The notes: generated from the letters alone by a model not told the origin. DNA of 64,000 nucleotides from an uncultured Muribaculaceae bacterium (GCA_910588245.1 CAJUQP010000004.1:62001-126000), one strand, 5' to 3'. Shown: positions 7,604-17,778, counted from the first letter of the stretch. Made by a program: numbers and translations.

Positions 7604-9736
7604 ATGATAAAATACCCACGTTCCCCGAAGAAAGGCAACCAGATGAAGAAGCCCATGTTCAACATGTTTTGGATGTATGGCGTAATTCTGCTGGCTCTCC
7701 TTGCGCTTTTCTATTTCCAGGATGCTTCACAGACAAAAGAGGTTGACTGGACTGAATTCGAAAAATCCGCTCTTGCCGGCGATATTGATAAGATCATGGT
7801 CTTCTCGGAGACTCGCTCTGCAGAAGGATTTGTCAATGATCAAGGCGCGAAAAAACACAAGTTTGACAATACCAACAGTTTCGATGGCGACAAGAAAATA
7901 AAGACCACTATCCCTTCACCCGACAAGATTCAGGAGAAGATCGACTCCTGGAACGCCACTCTCACCGCCGAGGGGAAACCGGCCATACAGGTGAGCTACG
8001 AGAAAGGATCCGACCTGATGAAACTCTTCTGGTATTTCGGACCAATCCTGCTCCTTGTGATCTTCATGGTCTACATGTCGAAGCGTATGAGCGGCGGCGC
8101 CGGTGGAGGAGGCATCTTCAATGTCGGCAAATCGAGGGCAACGGTCTTCGACAAAGACAACGGGACGACCGTGACTTTCAAGGATGTCGCAGGTCTGGCC
8201 GAGGCAAAGGTTGAGATTGAGGAGATTGTGGAATTTCTCAAGAATCCGCAGCGTTACACCGAACTCGGTGCCAAGATACCGAAAGGTGCCCTCCTCGTAG
8301 GCCCTCCGGGCACTGGAAAGACTCTCCTCGCGAAAGCTGTGGCCGGCGAGGCAAACGTCCCTTTCCTCTCCATGTCCGGATCGGATTTCGTGGAGATGTT
8401 TGTCGGTGTGGGTGCGGCGCGTGTGCGCGACCTCTTCAAGCAGGCCAAGGAAAAGGCTCCCTGCATAGTTTTCATCGACGAGATCGACGCCGTGGGACGC
8501 GCCCGTGGAAAGAATCCTAATATGGGATCGAACGACGAACGTGAGAACACCCTCAACCAGATGCTGACCGAGATGGATGGCTTCGGCTCTAACAACGGGG
8601 TGATTATCCTTGCTGCCACAAACCGTGCCGACATGCTCGACAAAGCCCTTCTGCGCCCGGGGCGTTTCGATCGCCAGATATATGTCGATCTTCCCGAACT
8701 GACAGACCGTGTGGAGATATTCAACGTGCATCTCCGCAACCTCAAGGTCAACAGCAAGCTCGACGTGGAGCAGCTCGCACGCCAGACTCAGGGATTTTCC
8801 GGTGCCGATATCGCCAATGTCTGCAACGAGGCCGCACTTATCGCCGCGCGCAACAACAAGCCTTCAGTCGACTGGAACGACTTCATGGCTGCAATCGACA
8901 GGATCGTGGGCGGTCTTGAGAAACGCTCTCGCATAATCACCGACGATGAGAAATTCGCCATTGCCACACATGAGGCCGGACATGCCACTATCAGCTGGAT
9001 GACACAATATGGCAATCCTCTCGTGAAAGTCACCATCGTGCCCCGTGGCCGTGCTCTCGGTGCCGCATGGTATGCCCCTGAAGCCCGGCAGATCATCCCC
9101 ACCCAGGCCCTCCTCGATACGATGTGCGGTCTCCTTGGCGGACGCGCCGCCGAAGATGTCTTCACAGGCCAGGTCGGCACGGGAGCGAGCGATGATCTTG
9201 AGAAATGTACGAAGATCGCCCGCTCGCTGGTGCTCGTCTATGGCATGAGCGACAAGCTGCCAAACTTGAACTATAGCGACTCGACCGGTCAGGACTACGG
9301 ATTCACCAAACCATATTCTGAAGAAACGGCAAAGACCATTGATGAGGAGGTGAAACGTATCGTCAACGAACAATATGAGCGCGCTAAGGATATTTTGAGA
9401 AAATATGCTTCCCAACACAACCAGATACGTGATCTACTTGTTAAACAGGAGGTGATATTCCACGATGACGTTCAGAACATTCTCGGTCCCCGCAAATGGA
9501 AGAGCCGCACTGACGAGATCATAGAGCTCAACAAAAAGGAGGAAGAAAAACGCATTGCCGACAAAGGATCAGCCGATCCTTATGCAAAGGATTTCCAGGA
9601 CAATTCCAACCGCGCAGGCGCCACGGATAAATCCGGAGATTCTCTGCCAAAGCCGGACGCCCCCGTCTCCAAGGCAATAGACGATACCGGAGATGACGAC
9701 CCCGGCACTCCTCCCCCCTTCAACAAGGAATCGTAA
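7604..9736 (+). CDS. ftsH: ATP-dependent zinc metalloprotease FtsH
   Basis: Membrane-anchored AAA+ protease that degrades misfolded membrane proteins and short-lived regulators. It has an N-terminal transmembrane helix at about residues 20-37, a short periplasmic domain, a second helix near 143-162 (YFGPILLLVIFMVYMS), an AAA module with Walker A GPPGTGKT near residue 235 and Walker B IVFIDEID, and the zinc motif HEAGH near residue 455. The tail is rich in charge and proline. An alternative start is ATG 7643. It is co-directional with rsfS, a pairing seen in other Bacteroidales. Confidence 0.97.
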   Translation: MIKYPRSPKKGNQMKKPMFNMFWMYGVILLALLALFYFQDASQTKEVDWTEFEKSALAGDIDKIMVFSETRSAEGFVNDQGAKKHKFDNTNSFDGDKKIKTTIPSPDKIQEKIDSWNATLTAEGKPAIQVSYEKGSDLMKLFWYFGPILLLVIFMVYMSKRMSGGAGGGGIFNVGKSRATVFDKDNGTTVTFKDVAGLAEAKVEIEEIVEFLKNPQRYTELGAKIPKGALLVGPPGTGKTLLAKAVAGEANVPFLSMSGSDFVEMFVGVGAARVRDLFKQAKEKAPCIVFIDEIDAVGRARGKNPNMGSNDERENTLNQMLTEMDGFGSNNGVIILAATNRADMLDKALLRPGRFDRQIYVDLPELTDRVEIFNVHLRNLKVNSKLDVEQLARQTQGFSGADIANVCNEAALIAARNNKPSVDWNDFMAAIDRIVGGLEKRSRIITDDEKFAIATHEAGHATISWMTQYGNPLVKVTIVPRGRALGAAWYAPEARQIIPTQALLDTMCGLLGGRAAEDVFTGQVGTGASDDLEKCTKIARSLVLVYGMSDKLPNLNYSDSTGQDYGFTKPYSEETAKTIDEEVKRIVNEQYERAKDILRKYASQHNQIRDLLVKQEVIFHDDVQNILGPRKWKSRTDEIIELNKKEEEKRIADKGSADPYAKDFQDNSNRAGATDKSGDSLPKPDAPVSKAIDDTGDDDPGTPPPFNKES

Positions 9737-10099
9737 TGACATTCGCCCGTGTGACAGCATCCGCCTTCGCACGGGCGATTCATTGACTCCCTGGGAACTG
9801 TTCCGACGCATAAGCCTCACCACTAATTGTGTGATTCCAACAAGGCATTGAAAACCGGATTTGCAAATCCGGTTTCCTAAACCGAACAAAATTTGGTCAA
9901 TTATTCCGATAAAATTTAACGACTTATCCTTTTTTATTAATTTTGCACCGGTTTGGCCGGAGAAGAAGTTTCACGGTCAAGCCGGCAGAATGGTTCTTTA
10001 TGTCAGGAATGAATTGACTGATCAGAGATGATCACAGAGATCATAAAACTATGTAACTATAACTCTACAGACAGAAGGTAAAAATCAATTATAGTCAAT
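9737..10099 (+). promoter_or_regulatory. Intergenic region: two hairpins and a -7 promoter element before the efflux operon
   Basis: An 8-bp hairpin (CGCCCGTG / CACGGGCG, 9744-9751 and 9770-9777) follows ftsH but has only a weak T tract. A second near-perfect palindrome at 9853-9874 (AACCGGATTT / AAATCCGGTT) also lacks a T run. A canonical -7 element TAATTTTG lies at 9938-9945, which would start the efflux transcript near 9952 and give a leader of roughly 150 nt. No coding sequence is visible. Confidence 0.55.
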
Positions 10100-11308
10100 A
10101 TGAAAATCAATCAGATCAAAGTGCTGGCTCTTTTGCTGGCCACAGGAGGGCTGACGCTCTCCTCATGCAAAGGGAACTCTGGCCAGCAGCAGGGCATGCA
10201 GGCTCCGGAACTCACTGTGATGACCGTTGCCTTGACCGATGCTACCCTTGAGACAGCCTACCCTGCCACTCTCGAAGGGCAGAACGACGTGGAGATTCGT
10301 CCGCAGATCTCCGGATTCATCACCAAGGTTCACGTCGACGACGGCGACATCGTGAAAAAAGGCCAGGTGCTTTTCACGATCGACCAGGTGCAGCTCCAGG
10401 CAGCGGTTGAACAGGCTCAGGCTTCGGTGGCAGTTGCACAGGCAAATGTGAACACTGCCACCACCAACGCCAACAACAACAAGATCCTTCTCGACAAGAA
10501 TATCATCAGCGCATCGGCTTATCAGACATCGGTCGACGCGCTCAACTCCGCCAAGGCTCAGCTCTCACAGGCTCAGGCGGCCCTCACCTCGGCAAGGAAA
10601 AATCTCTCATATTCTGTTGTGACCGCTCCCGTATCTGGAGTTGTCGGCACTATCGACTATAAGGAAGGGGCGCTCGTATCCCCGTCGTCACTTCTCACCA
10701 TCCTCTCGAGCAACGCCGATATGGACGCTTGCTTCTCGCTTACAGAGAAAGACGTGCTCAATTTCACTGAGGGTGGCAAACGCTCACTCAAGGAGGCCAT
10801 AGCGACAATGCCTGAGGTTTCGCTTCAGCTCGCCAACGGTGATATCTATCCCTATAAGGGTAAGATTTACTCTATCTCCGGTGTGCTCAATCAGTCTACC
10901 GGTAGCGCCAGCGCCAAAGCTGCCTTCCCCAACCCCGACGGCATGCTCCATAGTGGAAACACCGGCAAAGTGCTCATCCCTGCCATCCATAACAACGTCA
11001 TGCTTATTCCTCAGAAAGCGACATATGAGGTGCAGGATATGAAGTTCTGCTTCGTTGTAGGCGACTCTGCCAAGCTTGTGTCAAGAAACATCACCATCGC
11101 TCCCGAGAACGACGGAAAGAACTATATCGTTGTCTCCGGTCTCAACCCCGGCGAGGTCGTGCTTACTGAAGGCGTTGGTATCAGCGCGCGCGAAGGCATG
11201 ACTATCACCCCCAGGATGACAGACCCCATCCAGGCTGCCGCTCCTCAGGCCATCCCTGCGGACTCCACTAAAACAGAGACAGCAAACGCCGAGAAGGCAG
11301 CAAAATAA
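10100..11308 (+). CDS. RND efflux periplasmic adaptor (membrane fusion) lipoprotein
   Basis: AcrA/MexA-type adaptor linking the inner-membrane RND pump to the outer-membrane channel. The 402-residue protein begins with a lipoprotein signal peptide ending LSSC (C23), then has a biotinyl-lipoyl segment (residues about 65-100), an alanine/glutamine-rich alpha-helical hairpin (about 100-165), the second lipoyl half with SYSVVTAPVSGVVG, and a beta-barrel region. It is first in a three-gene operon with pump and channel genes. The substrate cannot be deduced; multidrug or bile-salt export is typical of the class. Confidence 0.92.
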   Translation: MKINQIKVLALLLATGGLTLSSCKGNSGQQQGMQAPELTVMTVALTDATLETAYPATLEGQNDVEIRPQISGFITKVHVDDGDIVKKGQVLFTIDQVQLQAAVEQAQASVAVAQANVNTATTNANNNKILLDKNIISASAYQTSVDALNSAKAQLSQAQAALTSARKNLSYSVVTAPVSGVVGTIDYKEGALVSPSSLLTILSSNADMDACFSLTEKDVLNFTEGGKRSLKEAIATMPEVSLQLANGDIYPYKGKIYSISGVLNQSTGSASAKAAFPNPDGMLHSGNTGKVLIPAIHNNVMLIPQKATYEVQDMKFCFVVGDSAKLVSRNITIAPENDGKNYIVVSGLNPGEVVLTEGVGISAREGMTITPRMTDPIQAAAPQAIPADSTKTETANAEKAAK

Positions 11309-11329
11309 ATCCATGTAGAATTAAAGACA

Positions 11330-14300
11330 ATGAATTTAGCTACATTTATCAACAGGCCTGTATTGTCTACCGTAATCTCGGTGTTTATCGTGATTTTCGG
11401 TATTCTCGGCCTCGCAGCTCTTCCTATCGAGCAGTATCCTGACATCGCGCCACCTACCATATCTGTGTCGACAACCTATACGGGTGCTAACGCGCAGTCT
11501 GTGCTCAACTCTGTGATCGCGCCTCTCGAGGAACAGATCAATGGCGCCGAGAACATGGACTACATGTATTCCTCAGCGGCCAACAATGGTTCCGCGACAA
11601 TCACCGTGACATTTAAGCCCGGCATGGACCCCGACATGGCTGCTGTCGACGTGCAGAACCGTGTGGCAAAGGCGGCTTCCTTCCTTCCGGCGGAGGTGAA
11701 CCAGGTCGGTGTCATCACGCAGAAGCGTATGTCGTCAATGCTTATAGTCTTCGACATCTACGATGAGACCAACAAATATTCCGAGAGCTTCATCGAGAAC
11801 TATCTTGCCATCAACGTGATCCCTGTCATCAAACGTATCTACGGTGTAGGCGACGCCATGGTGATGGGTGCCGACTACAGTATGCGCATATGGCTGAAGC
11901 CTGATGTCATGGCTCAATACGGACTCATGCCTTCCGATATCTCCGCCGCTCTTGCCGAGCAGAACATCGAGGCAGCCCCGGGCCAGTTCGGTGAGAATGG
12001 CGACCAGAGCTTCCAGTATGTGATGCGTTATAAGGGTCGTCTCTCTGATGAGCAGCAGTTCGAAGATATAATCGTTCGCACCACTCCTCAGGGAAATGTG
12101 CTCCGTCTCAAAGACGTGGCTGATGTTGAGCTCGGACGTCTGTCATACGGATTCCACGCCACGATCAACGGCCATGTCGGTGTGGCGGCCCTCGTATTCC
12201 AGTCCCCCGGTTCAAATGCCACGGAGGTCGTCAACCAGATCGTCGACGAGCTCCAGCGTTTCCAGAAAGAGGCACCGGAAGGTCTTAAGATCGGATACAC
12301 CCTCAATGTCAACGACTTCCTCTTCGCATCAATCCACGAGGTTGTCAAGACCCTTATCGAGGCATTTATCCTTGTGTTCCTTGTGGTCTTCATCTTCCTC
12401 CAGGACTTCCGCTCAACTCTCATACCTATGATCGCCATCCCTGTGGCGCTCGTCGGTACGTTCTTCCTCCTCTATATTTTCGGATTCTCCATCAACCTTC
12501 TGACCCTTTCCGCCCTCGTGCTCGCGATCGCGATTGTGGTCGACGACGCCATAGTCGTGGTGGAGGCGGTGCATGCCAAGCTCGATCAGGGATACAACTC
12601 GGCACGCCGCGCGTCGATCGACGCCATGAACGAGATCGGCAGCGCTATCGTCTCCATCACCCTCGTAATGATGCTTGTGTTTATCCCTGTGTCGTTCATG
12701 GGAGGTCCCTCGGGTGTGTTCTATCGTCAGTTCGGTCTGACAATGGCCATGGCCATCGGTCTGTCCGCCCTCAACGCACTCACCCTCTCCCCTGCCCTCT
12801 GCGCCCTCTTCCTGAAGCCGCACAAGCTTGAGAACGGGGAGAAAGATCCGACAGGAGGCTACGATGTGATGCCAAAGGATCAGGAGAAGAAGCTTCCTTT
12901 CCGTAAACGTTTCTTCTACTGGTTCAATGTTGGGTTCGACGCCATGCTTGGCAAATACAAGAAATCAGTCAGCTTCTTCCTCCATCACAAATGGATCGGA
13001 TTCGTATCTGTGGCAGGTTCGGTCGTTGTGCTTGTATGGCTTATGGCTGTGACTCCGACCGGTCTTGTGCCAAATGAGGATACCGGTACTCTCATGGGAG
13101 TTGTCGACATGCCTCCGGCCACATCGCTTGAAAAGACCAAATCCATCATGGACAAGGTTGACAGCATCGCAAGAACCATCCCTGCGATCGAGACCACAAC
13201 CGCCATCACAGGTTATTCCTTCGTCGGCGGACAGGGCAATACCTACGGATCCTTTATCGTGAAGCTGAAGAACTGGGACGAGCGTGACGCCAAGACCGAG
13301 AACTCCTCAGTGATCGTGCAGACCCTCGTGCAGAAATGCTCCGAGATCAAAGACGGTCGTGTGATGTTCTTCCAGCCCCCTATGATCACCGGCTACGGCG
13401 CCACCAACGGCTTCGAGCTCAAGCTTCTTGACAAGACCGGAGGCGACCTCGACAACTTCTTCCAGGTTTACCAGAAGTTTATCGCTGCCCTCAATGCCCG
13501 TCCTGAGATCGCAATGGCCTACTCCACTTTCAACCCCTCGTTCCCGCAGTATCTTGTGGATATCGATGTGGCCAAGGTGAAACAGGCCGGTCTGACCCAG
13601 AACCAGGTGCTGTCCGCCCTCCAGGGTTACTACGGAGGTATGTATGTCTCCAACTTCAACAAGTTCGGAAAGCTCTACCGTGTGATGATGCAGGCCACAC
13701 CTGAGGCCCGTGTCACCCCGGAGACTCTGAAGCAGATCAAGATCCGCAACGGCAGCGAGATGGCTCCGATCGACAACTTCGTGAAGCTTACCCGCGTGTA
13801 TGGTCCTGATGTGATCAACCGTTTCAACATGTTCACCTCTATCAACATCACGGGCAACACGACACCGGGATTCTCTTCAGGACAGGCAATCGAAGCTATC
13901 GCGCAGGTAGCTGCAGAGACACTTCCCACCGGATTCGGCTATGACTTCTCCGGTCTGACCCGTGAGGAGGCCGCGACTGGCTCGGGACAGACAGGTTATA
14001 TCTTCGCGCTCGTGCTCCTGTTTGTATACCTTATCCTTTCAGCGCAGTATGAGAGCTATCTGCTTCCCTGGGCCGTTATACTCTCAGTGCCCTTCGGACT
14101 CATGGGCACGTTCATCTTCGCGAAATTCATGGGTATAACCAACAATATCTATCTCCAGATCGCCTTGATCATGCTTATCGGACTTCTTGCCAAGAATGCC
14201 ATCCTTATCGTGGAGTTCGCCCTCGAACGCCGACGCACGGGAATGAGCATCTTCAATTCGGCCCTTCAGGGAGCCGTGGCTCGTCTGCGTCCTATCCTCA

Positions 14301-14554
14301 TGACATCTCTGGCCATGATCATTGGTCTTATTCCTCTGATGATAGCCACAGGTGCAGGCGCAAACGGCAACCAGGCCCTCGGCACCGGTGCTATCGGTGG
14401 TATGTTGATCGGTATGATTCTCCAGGTATTGTTCGTGCCGGCCCTCTTCATGGCATTCCAGGCCCTGCAGGAGAGACTCTCTCCGCCGAAATGGAAAGAC
14501 ACCGACAATTCCGGAATTACTTCCGAGCTCGAACAGTATCTTCCCCAGAAATAA
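11330..14554 (+). CDS. RND multidrug efflux pump, HAE1 family (AcrB/MexB-like)
   Basis: Inner-membrane proton/drug antiporter of 1074 residues with the twofold repeat of six-helix domains and two large periplasmic loops. The proton-relay residues are in place: the adjacent pair D405-D406 in TM4 (VVDDAIVVVEA) and K955 in TM10 (GLLAKNAILIVEFA). The N-terminal helix motif (INRPVLSTVISV) and PTGLVPNEDTG are family hallmarks. It starts 21 bp after the adaptor gene. No local regulator gene is found next to the operon. Confidence 0.96.
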   Translation: MNLATFINRPVLSTVISVFIVIFGILGLAALPIEQYPDIAPPTISVSTTYTGANAQSVLNSVIAPLEEQINGAENMDYMYSSAANNGSATITVTFKPGMDPDMAAVDVQNRVAKAASFLPAEVNQVGVITQKRMSSMLIVFDIYDETNKYSESFIENYLAINVIPVIKRIYGVGDAMVMGADYSMRIWLKPDVMAQYGLMPSDISAALAEQNIEAAPGQFGENGDQSFQYVMRYKGRLSDEQQFEDIIVRTTPQGNVLRLKDVADVELGRLSYGFHATINGHVGVAALVFQSPGSNATEVVNQIVDELQRFQKEAPEGLKIGYTLNVNDFLFASIHEVVKTLIEAFILVFLVVFIFLQDFRSTLIPMIAIPVALVGTFFLLYIFGFSINLLTLSALVLAIAIVVDDAIVVVEAVHAKLDQGYNSARRASIDAMNEIGSAIVSITLVMMLVFIPVSFMGGPSGVFYRQFGLTMAMAIGLSALNALTLSPALCALFLKPHKLENGEKDPTGGYDVMPKDQEKKLPFRKRFFYWFNVGFDAMLGKYKKSVSFFLHHKWIGFVSVAGSVVVLVWLMAVTPTGLVPNEDTGTLMGVVDMPPATSLEKTKSIMDKVDSIARTIPAIETTTAITGYSFVGGQGNTYGSFIVKLKNWDERDAKTENSSVIVQTLVQKCSEIKDGRVMFFQPPMITGYGATNGFELKLLDKTGGDLDNFFQVYQKFIAALNARPEIAMAYSTFNPSFPQYLVDIDVAKVKQAGLTQNQVLSALQGYYGGMYVSNFNKFGKLYRVMMQATPEARVTPETLKQIKIRNGSEMAPIDNFVKLTRVYGPDVINRFNMFTSINITGNTTPGFSSGQAIEAIAQVAAETLPTGFGYDFSGLTREEAATGSGQTGYIFALVLLFVYLILSAQYESYLLPWAVILSVPFGLMGTFIFAKFMGITNNIYLQIALIMLIGLLAKNAILIVEFALERRRTGMSIFNSALQGAVARLRPILMTSLAMIIGLIPLMIATGAGANGNQALGTGAIGGMLIGMILQVLFVPALFMAFQALQERLSPPKWKDTDNSGITSELEQYLPQK

Positions 14555-14575
14555 GCTTTCCTTAACAGTCTGACT

Positions 14576-14599
14576 GCCGGGGAGAATGCCCTCCCCGGC
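14576..14599 (+). other. GC-rich intra-operon hairpin between pump and channel genes
   Basis: A perfect 9-bp inverted repeat (GCCGGGGAG / CTCCCCGGC) with a 6-nt loop and no T tract. It lies in the 59-bp gap between two genes that must be made together, so mRNA stabilisation or partial attenuation is likelier than full termination (inference). Confidence 0.6.
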
Positions 14600-14613
14600 G
14601 GCCCGACTCAAGA

Positions 14614-16002
14614 ATGACATATATGAAATCATACAAAATATGCGCCTTAGGCGTCGTGATGGCTGCGGCTCTCTCAAGCTGCCACATCTATCAGAAATAT
14701 GAGCTCCCCGCAGAAGACAGCGCGATCGCCGCTGATTTCCGCAAGGCTCTCGAGGCTCCTGCAGATTCCGCCTCTCTCCCCTATCTGGGGTGGGAAGAAA
14801 TCTTCAAGGATCCGAAACTTCAGTCGCTCATACGTCTCGCTCTGGCCAACAATACCAATCTCGAGAATGCCAAACTTAATGTCGACATCGCCCACGCACA
14901 GCTCAAAGGGGCAAAGCTGAGCTATTTCCCCTCGCTCGCATTCACTCCCAACGGAGGCACGGCAAGCTATGGAGGCAGTCACATGAACTGGAGTTATACC
15001 CTTCCGCTCGCCGCACAATGGGAGATCGACGCGTTCGCCAAGATCCTCAACCGTAAGCGCGGAGCTCAGATGAGCTATGAGATGAGCCAGGCTTATGAGC
15101 AGGCCACACGCTCTCAGATCATCTGCGGCGTTGCCAACACATATTATTCGCTGGTGATGCTCAATCAGCAACTCGACCTTACGAAACGCACTTCCGAGAT
15201 CTGGAAAGAGCAGGTCGAGACCATGGAGCTTCTCAAGAATGCGGGACGCACCAATGAGGCTGCCGTAGTGCAGAGCCGGGCAAACCTCTACAATATCATG
15301 AGTTCGATCCCGACTCTTGAGACTTCCATACATCAGCTTAACAATACGATGTCGCTTCTGCTCAACACGTATCCTCAGACCTGGGACATAACTTCCGATC
15401 TTGATTTCGATATTCCCAAGGAGCTTACCGCGGGTGTCCCTGTCTCATATCTCGCAGTCCGTCCTGATGTCAAGGCTGCGGAGCGTTCTCTTGCAGCGGC
15501 CTATTATTCGACCAACAGTGCCCGCGCTGCCTTCTATCCCTCGATCGTGGTGTCGGCTCAGGGTGGCTTCACCAATCTTCTCGGATCCATGATCAGGAAT
15601 CCGGGGGAATGGTTCATCCAGCTTGCCGGACAGCTCACTGCCCCCATATTCTCAAGAGGACAGAATATCGCTACTCTCGAGGCTGCCAAGGCTCAGCAGG
15701 CGCAGGCTCTCAACAACTTCGAATATGCCGTGCTCTCTGCAAGCGCAGACGTGAGCGATGCTCTTGTGTCCTACAACAAGAATGTGGAGCGCCGCGACTA
15801 TCTCGAGAAACAGGTGGATCAGCTTGAGAAATCTGTTGAGTACACCAACGAGCTCTTCATGTATAATCCCGGCACGACCTATCTCGAAGTGCTGACCGCA
15901 CGTTCCGGACTGCTCAACGCACAGCTGGCCCTGATTGCCAACTGGCACGAGAAAGTAGCATCTCTCATCTCGCTCTACCAGTCTGTGGGCGGTGGACGAT
16001 AA
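14614..16002 (+). CDS. Outer-membrane efflux channel lipoprotein (TolC/OprM family)
   Basis: A 462-residue NodT/OprM-type channel protein. Its lipoprotein signal ends LSSC (C23 from ATG 14614; ATG 14623 is an equally good start), so it is probably acylated and anchored in the outer membrane. Two long alpha-helical repeats are visible (about residues 60-215 and 285-440), with typical segments such as AAQWEIDAFAKI and VRPDVKAAERSLAAAY. It completes the adaptor-pump-channel set. Confidence 0.93.
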   Translation: MTYMKSYKICALGVVMAAALSSCHIYQKYELPAEDSAIAADFRKALEAPADSASLPYLGWEEIFKDPKLQSLIRLALANNTNLENAKLNVDIAHAQLKGAKLSYFPSLAFTPNGGTASYGGSHMNWSYTLPLAAQWEIDAFAKILNRKRGAQMSYEMSQAYEQATRSQIICGVANTYYSLVMLNQQLDLTKRTSEIWKEQVETMELLKNAGRTNEAAVVQSRANLYNIMSSIPTLETSIHQLNNTMSLLLNTYPQTWDITSDLDFDIPKELTAGVPVSYLAVRPDVKAAERSLAAAYYSTNSARAAFYPSIVVSAQGGFTNLLGSMIRNPGEWFIQLAGQLTAPIFSRGQNIATLEAAKAQQAQALNNFEYAVLSASADVSDALVSYNKNVERRDYLEKQVDQLEKSVEYTNELFMYNPGTTYLEVLTARSGLLNAQLALIANWHEKVASLISLYQSVGGGR

Positions 16003-16027
16003 TGTCAACCTTTTAATCCGATACAAT

Positions 16028-16822
16028 ATGGCAAAAATCAGTAATCTTGCTCTCGTGCATCCCGATGCCAAACTCGCCGACAGTGTTGTGGTCGATGCTT
16101 TCGTATATATTGACAGAAATGTGGAAATCGGCGAAAACTGCCACATCCACTCGCATGCGAGTGTCCTTGCAGGCGCCCGCATAGGTAAGAACAATGAAAT
16201 CTTCGAAAGCGCCATCATCGCCGCAAAGCCCCAGGATTTCCGCTGGAAAGGTGAGGATTCTTACGTAGTGATCGGCGACAACAACAAGATCCGCGAGCAA
16301 GTCATCATAAACCGGAGCATTCATGCCGGAGGCGAGACCAGAATAGGAAGCAATTCCTTCATTATGGCACAGACGCATATAGGACATGATTCAGTGATAG
16401 GAGACTATTGCGTGCTCGGCAATTCCGTGAAGATCGCCGGTGATGTGAAGATCGGCAACTATTCAATTCTCTCATCTCACGCGCTCGTGCACGAACGCTG
16501 CGAGATCGGAGACTGGGTTCTCATCAAGGGAGGATGCCGGGTAAACGGGAATGTGCCGCCTTTCGTAGTTATGGCCCATAATCCAATCGCCTATTTCGGT
16601 GTCAATGCCTTCATCCTGAAGAAAGGTAACAAATCGGATGCTGTCATCGACGATATCGCCAAGTGTTACCGCCATGTGTATCAGAACAGCGCGTCTGTTT
16701 TCAACGCGTTGCGTCGCATACACGAAGACATCGAGCCTTCTCCCGAACGTAAGGCGATAACCGACTTTATCGAGGGCCACGGCATGAAACTCGCTGCCCT
16801 GCCACAGGTAGACATGGAATAA
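16028..16822 (+). CDS. LpxA-like acyl-ACP:UDP-N-acetylglucosamine O-acyltransferase
   Basis: A left-handed beta-helix acyltransferase of about 264 residues, with hexapeptide repeats throughout the first 190 residues and the helical C-terminal domain of LpxA. The catalytic histidine pair is conserved (THIGHD, H117 and H120), as are the VIGDNNKIRE and GVN segments. LpxA attaches the first acyl chain in lipid A synthesis. Bacteroidales usually encode lpxA beside an lpxC-fabZ fusion; here it stands alone behind an efflux operon (26 bp after the channel gene), so it may be the only LpxA or a second paralogue. Start chosen at ATG 16028. Confidence 0.82.
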   Translation: MAKISNLALVHPDAKLADSVVVDAFVYIDRNVEIGENCHIHSHASVLAGARIGKNNEIFESAIIAAKPQDFRWKGEDSYVVIGDNNKIREQVIINRSIHAGGETRIGSNSFIMAQTHIGHDSVIGDYCVLGNSVKIAGDVKIGNYSILSSHALVHERCEIGDWVLIKGGCRVNGNVPPFVVMAHNPIAYFGVNAFILKKGNKSDAVIDDIAKCYRHVYQNSASVFNALRRIHEDIEPSPERKAITDFIEGHGMKLAALPQVDME

Positions 16823-16861
16823 TCCATTCCCGGCCAATTAAGCCGGTGCGAATGAAATAAG

Positions 16862-16891
16862 GGCGACAGAATTGTTTCTGCCGCCTTTTTT
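16862..16891 (+). terminator. Intrinsic terminator after the LpxA-like gene
   Basis: An 8-bp stem with one internal mismatch (GGCGACAG / CTGCCGCC at 16862-16869 and 16878-16885) followed by a run of six T. It closes the efflux/acyltransferase operon and lies just upstream of the cdsA promoter. Confidence 0.8.
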
Positions 16892-16895
16892 CTTT

Positions 16896-16921
16896 TTTGT
16901 CATGATTTTTGTTTAAATTTG
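16896..16921 (+). promoter_or_regulatory. Promoter of cdsA
   Basis: The -7 element TAAATTTG at 16914-16921 matches TAnnTTTG. A TTTG lies at 16896-16899, though the 14-bp spacing is short. The predicted start near 16928 gives a leader of about 40 nt before ATG 16969. Confidence 0.5.
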
Positions 16922-16968
16922 TAGACTCATTCTCTCCTTTATCTTCAACATATTCTGATACACCTGAA

Positions 16969-17778
16969 ATGAATGCGAAAAAACTCTTGACACGCTCTGT
17001 CTCCGGTCTTGTCTACATCGGAATCATCATAGGATGCGCTCTCTGGGGCATTTTCCCCTTCACGTGGATGGCTGCACTCTTCGGATTGATCGCTACCATA
17101 GAGTTTGAGAAAATCACTCATGAGATCAACAGGGCAACTCTGCCGGCGCTGTTTCTCGACATAGCCGGGGTAATTTGTCTCGCTTTTTCCTGGATGCTAT
17201 ATCCGCTGCTGATATGGATCTTCGTGCTGATATGCCGACTCACTCTCCAACTCTATGTGAAAAGCGACACCCCCCTTGCGGATCTTGCACGGTCGATGAT
17301 GACTCAGCTATATATTGGCGTGCCCCTCGGCATAATGGCTTGTATCGGCAACTGGTGGAATCTTCATCTCGTGCTGGCGATATTCATGATGATATGGATT
17401 AACGATACCGGCGCTTTCATTGTAGGAAGTCTTCTCGGACGACACAGGCTTTTTGAAAGGATCTCTCCGAAGAAATCCTGGGAAGGGTTTTTCGGAGGGC
17501 TGGTATTCAATCTCATAGCAGGATTCATATTCTGCAGTTATTTCGCCAATTTCTTCGGGCTCTACCGCGAATATCCAATGGCCGTATGGATCGGAATGGG
17601 AGCGGTGGTTACTGTTTTCGCCACATGGGGAGATCTCGTGGAATCGATGATAAAGCGCGATCTGCACATAAAGGACAGTGGAAACATAATACCCGGCCAC
17701 GGTGGCATTCTCGACCGCATCGACTCGCTCCTTCTTGTGATGCCGGCAGCACTGATATATCTCTGCCTCACCGCCTGA
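16969..17778 (+). CDS. cdsA: Phosphatidate cytidylyltransferase CdsA
   Basis: Makes CDP-diacylglycerol from phosphatidate and CTP, the branch point for membrane phospholipids. The 269-residue polytopic membrane protein has the family's SPKKSWEGFFGG segment and the C-terminal signature KRDLHIKDSGNIIPGHGG followed by DRIDSLL. I chose ATG 16969; the frame is open upstream only to a TTG that overlaps the -7 element. It appears monocistronic. Confidence 0.93.
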   Translation: MNAKKLLTRSVSGLVYIGIIIGCALWGIFPFTWMAALFGLIATIEFEKITHEINRATLPALFLDIAGVICLAFSWMLYPLLIWIFVLICRLTLQLYVKSDTPLADLARSMMTQLYIGVPLGIMACIGNWWNLHLVLAIFMMIWINDTGAFIVGSLLGRHRLFERISPKKSWEGFFGGLVFNLIAGFIFCSYFANFFGLYREYPMAVWIGMGAVVTVFATWGDLVESMIKRDLHIKDSGNIIPGHGGILDRIDSLLLVMPAALIYLCLTA

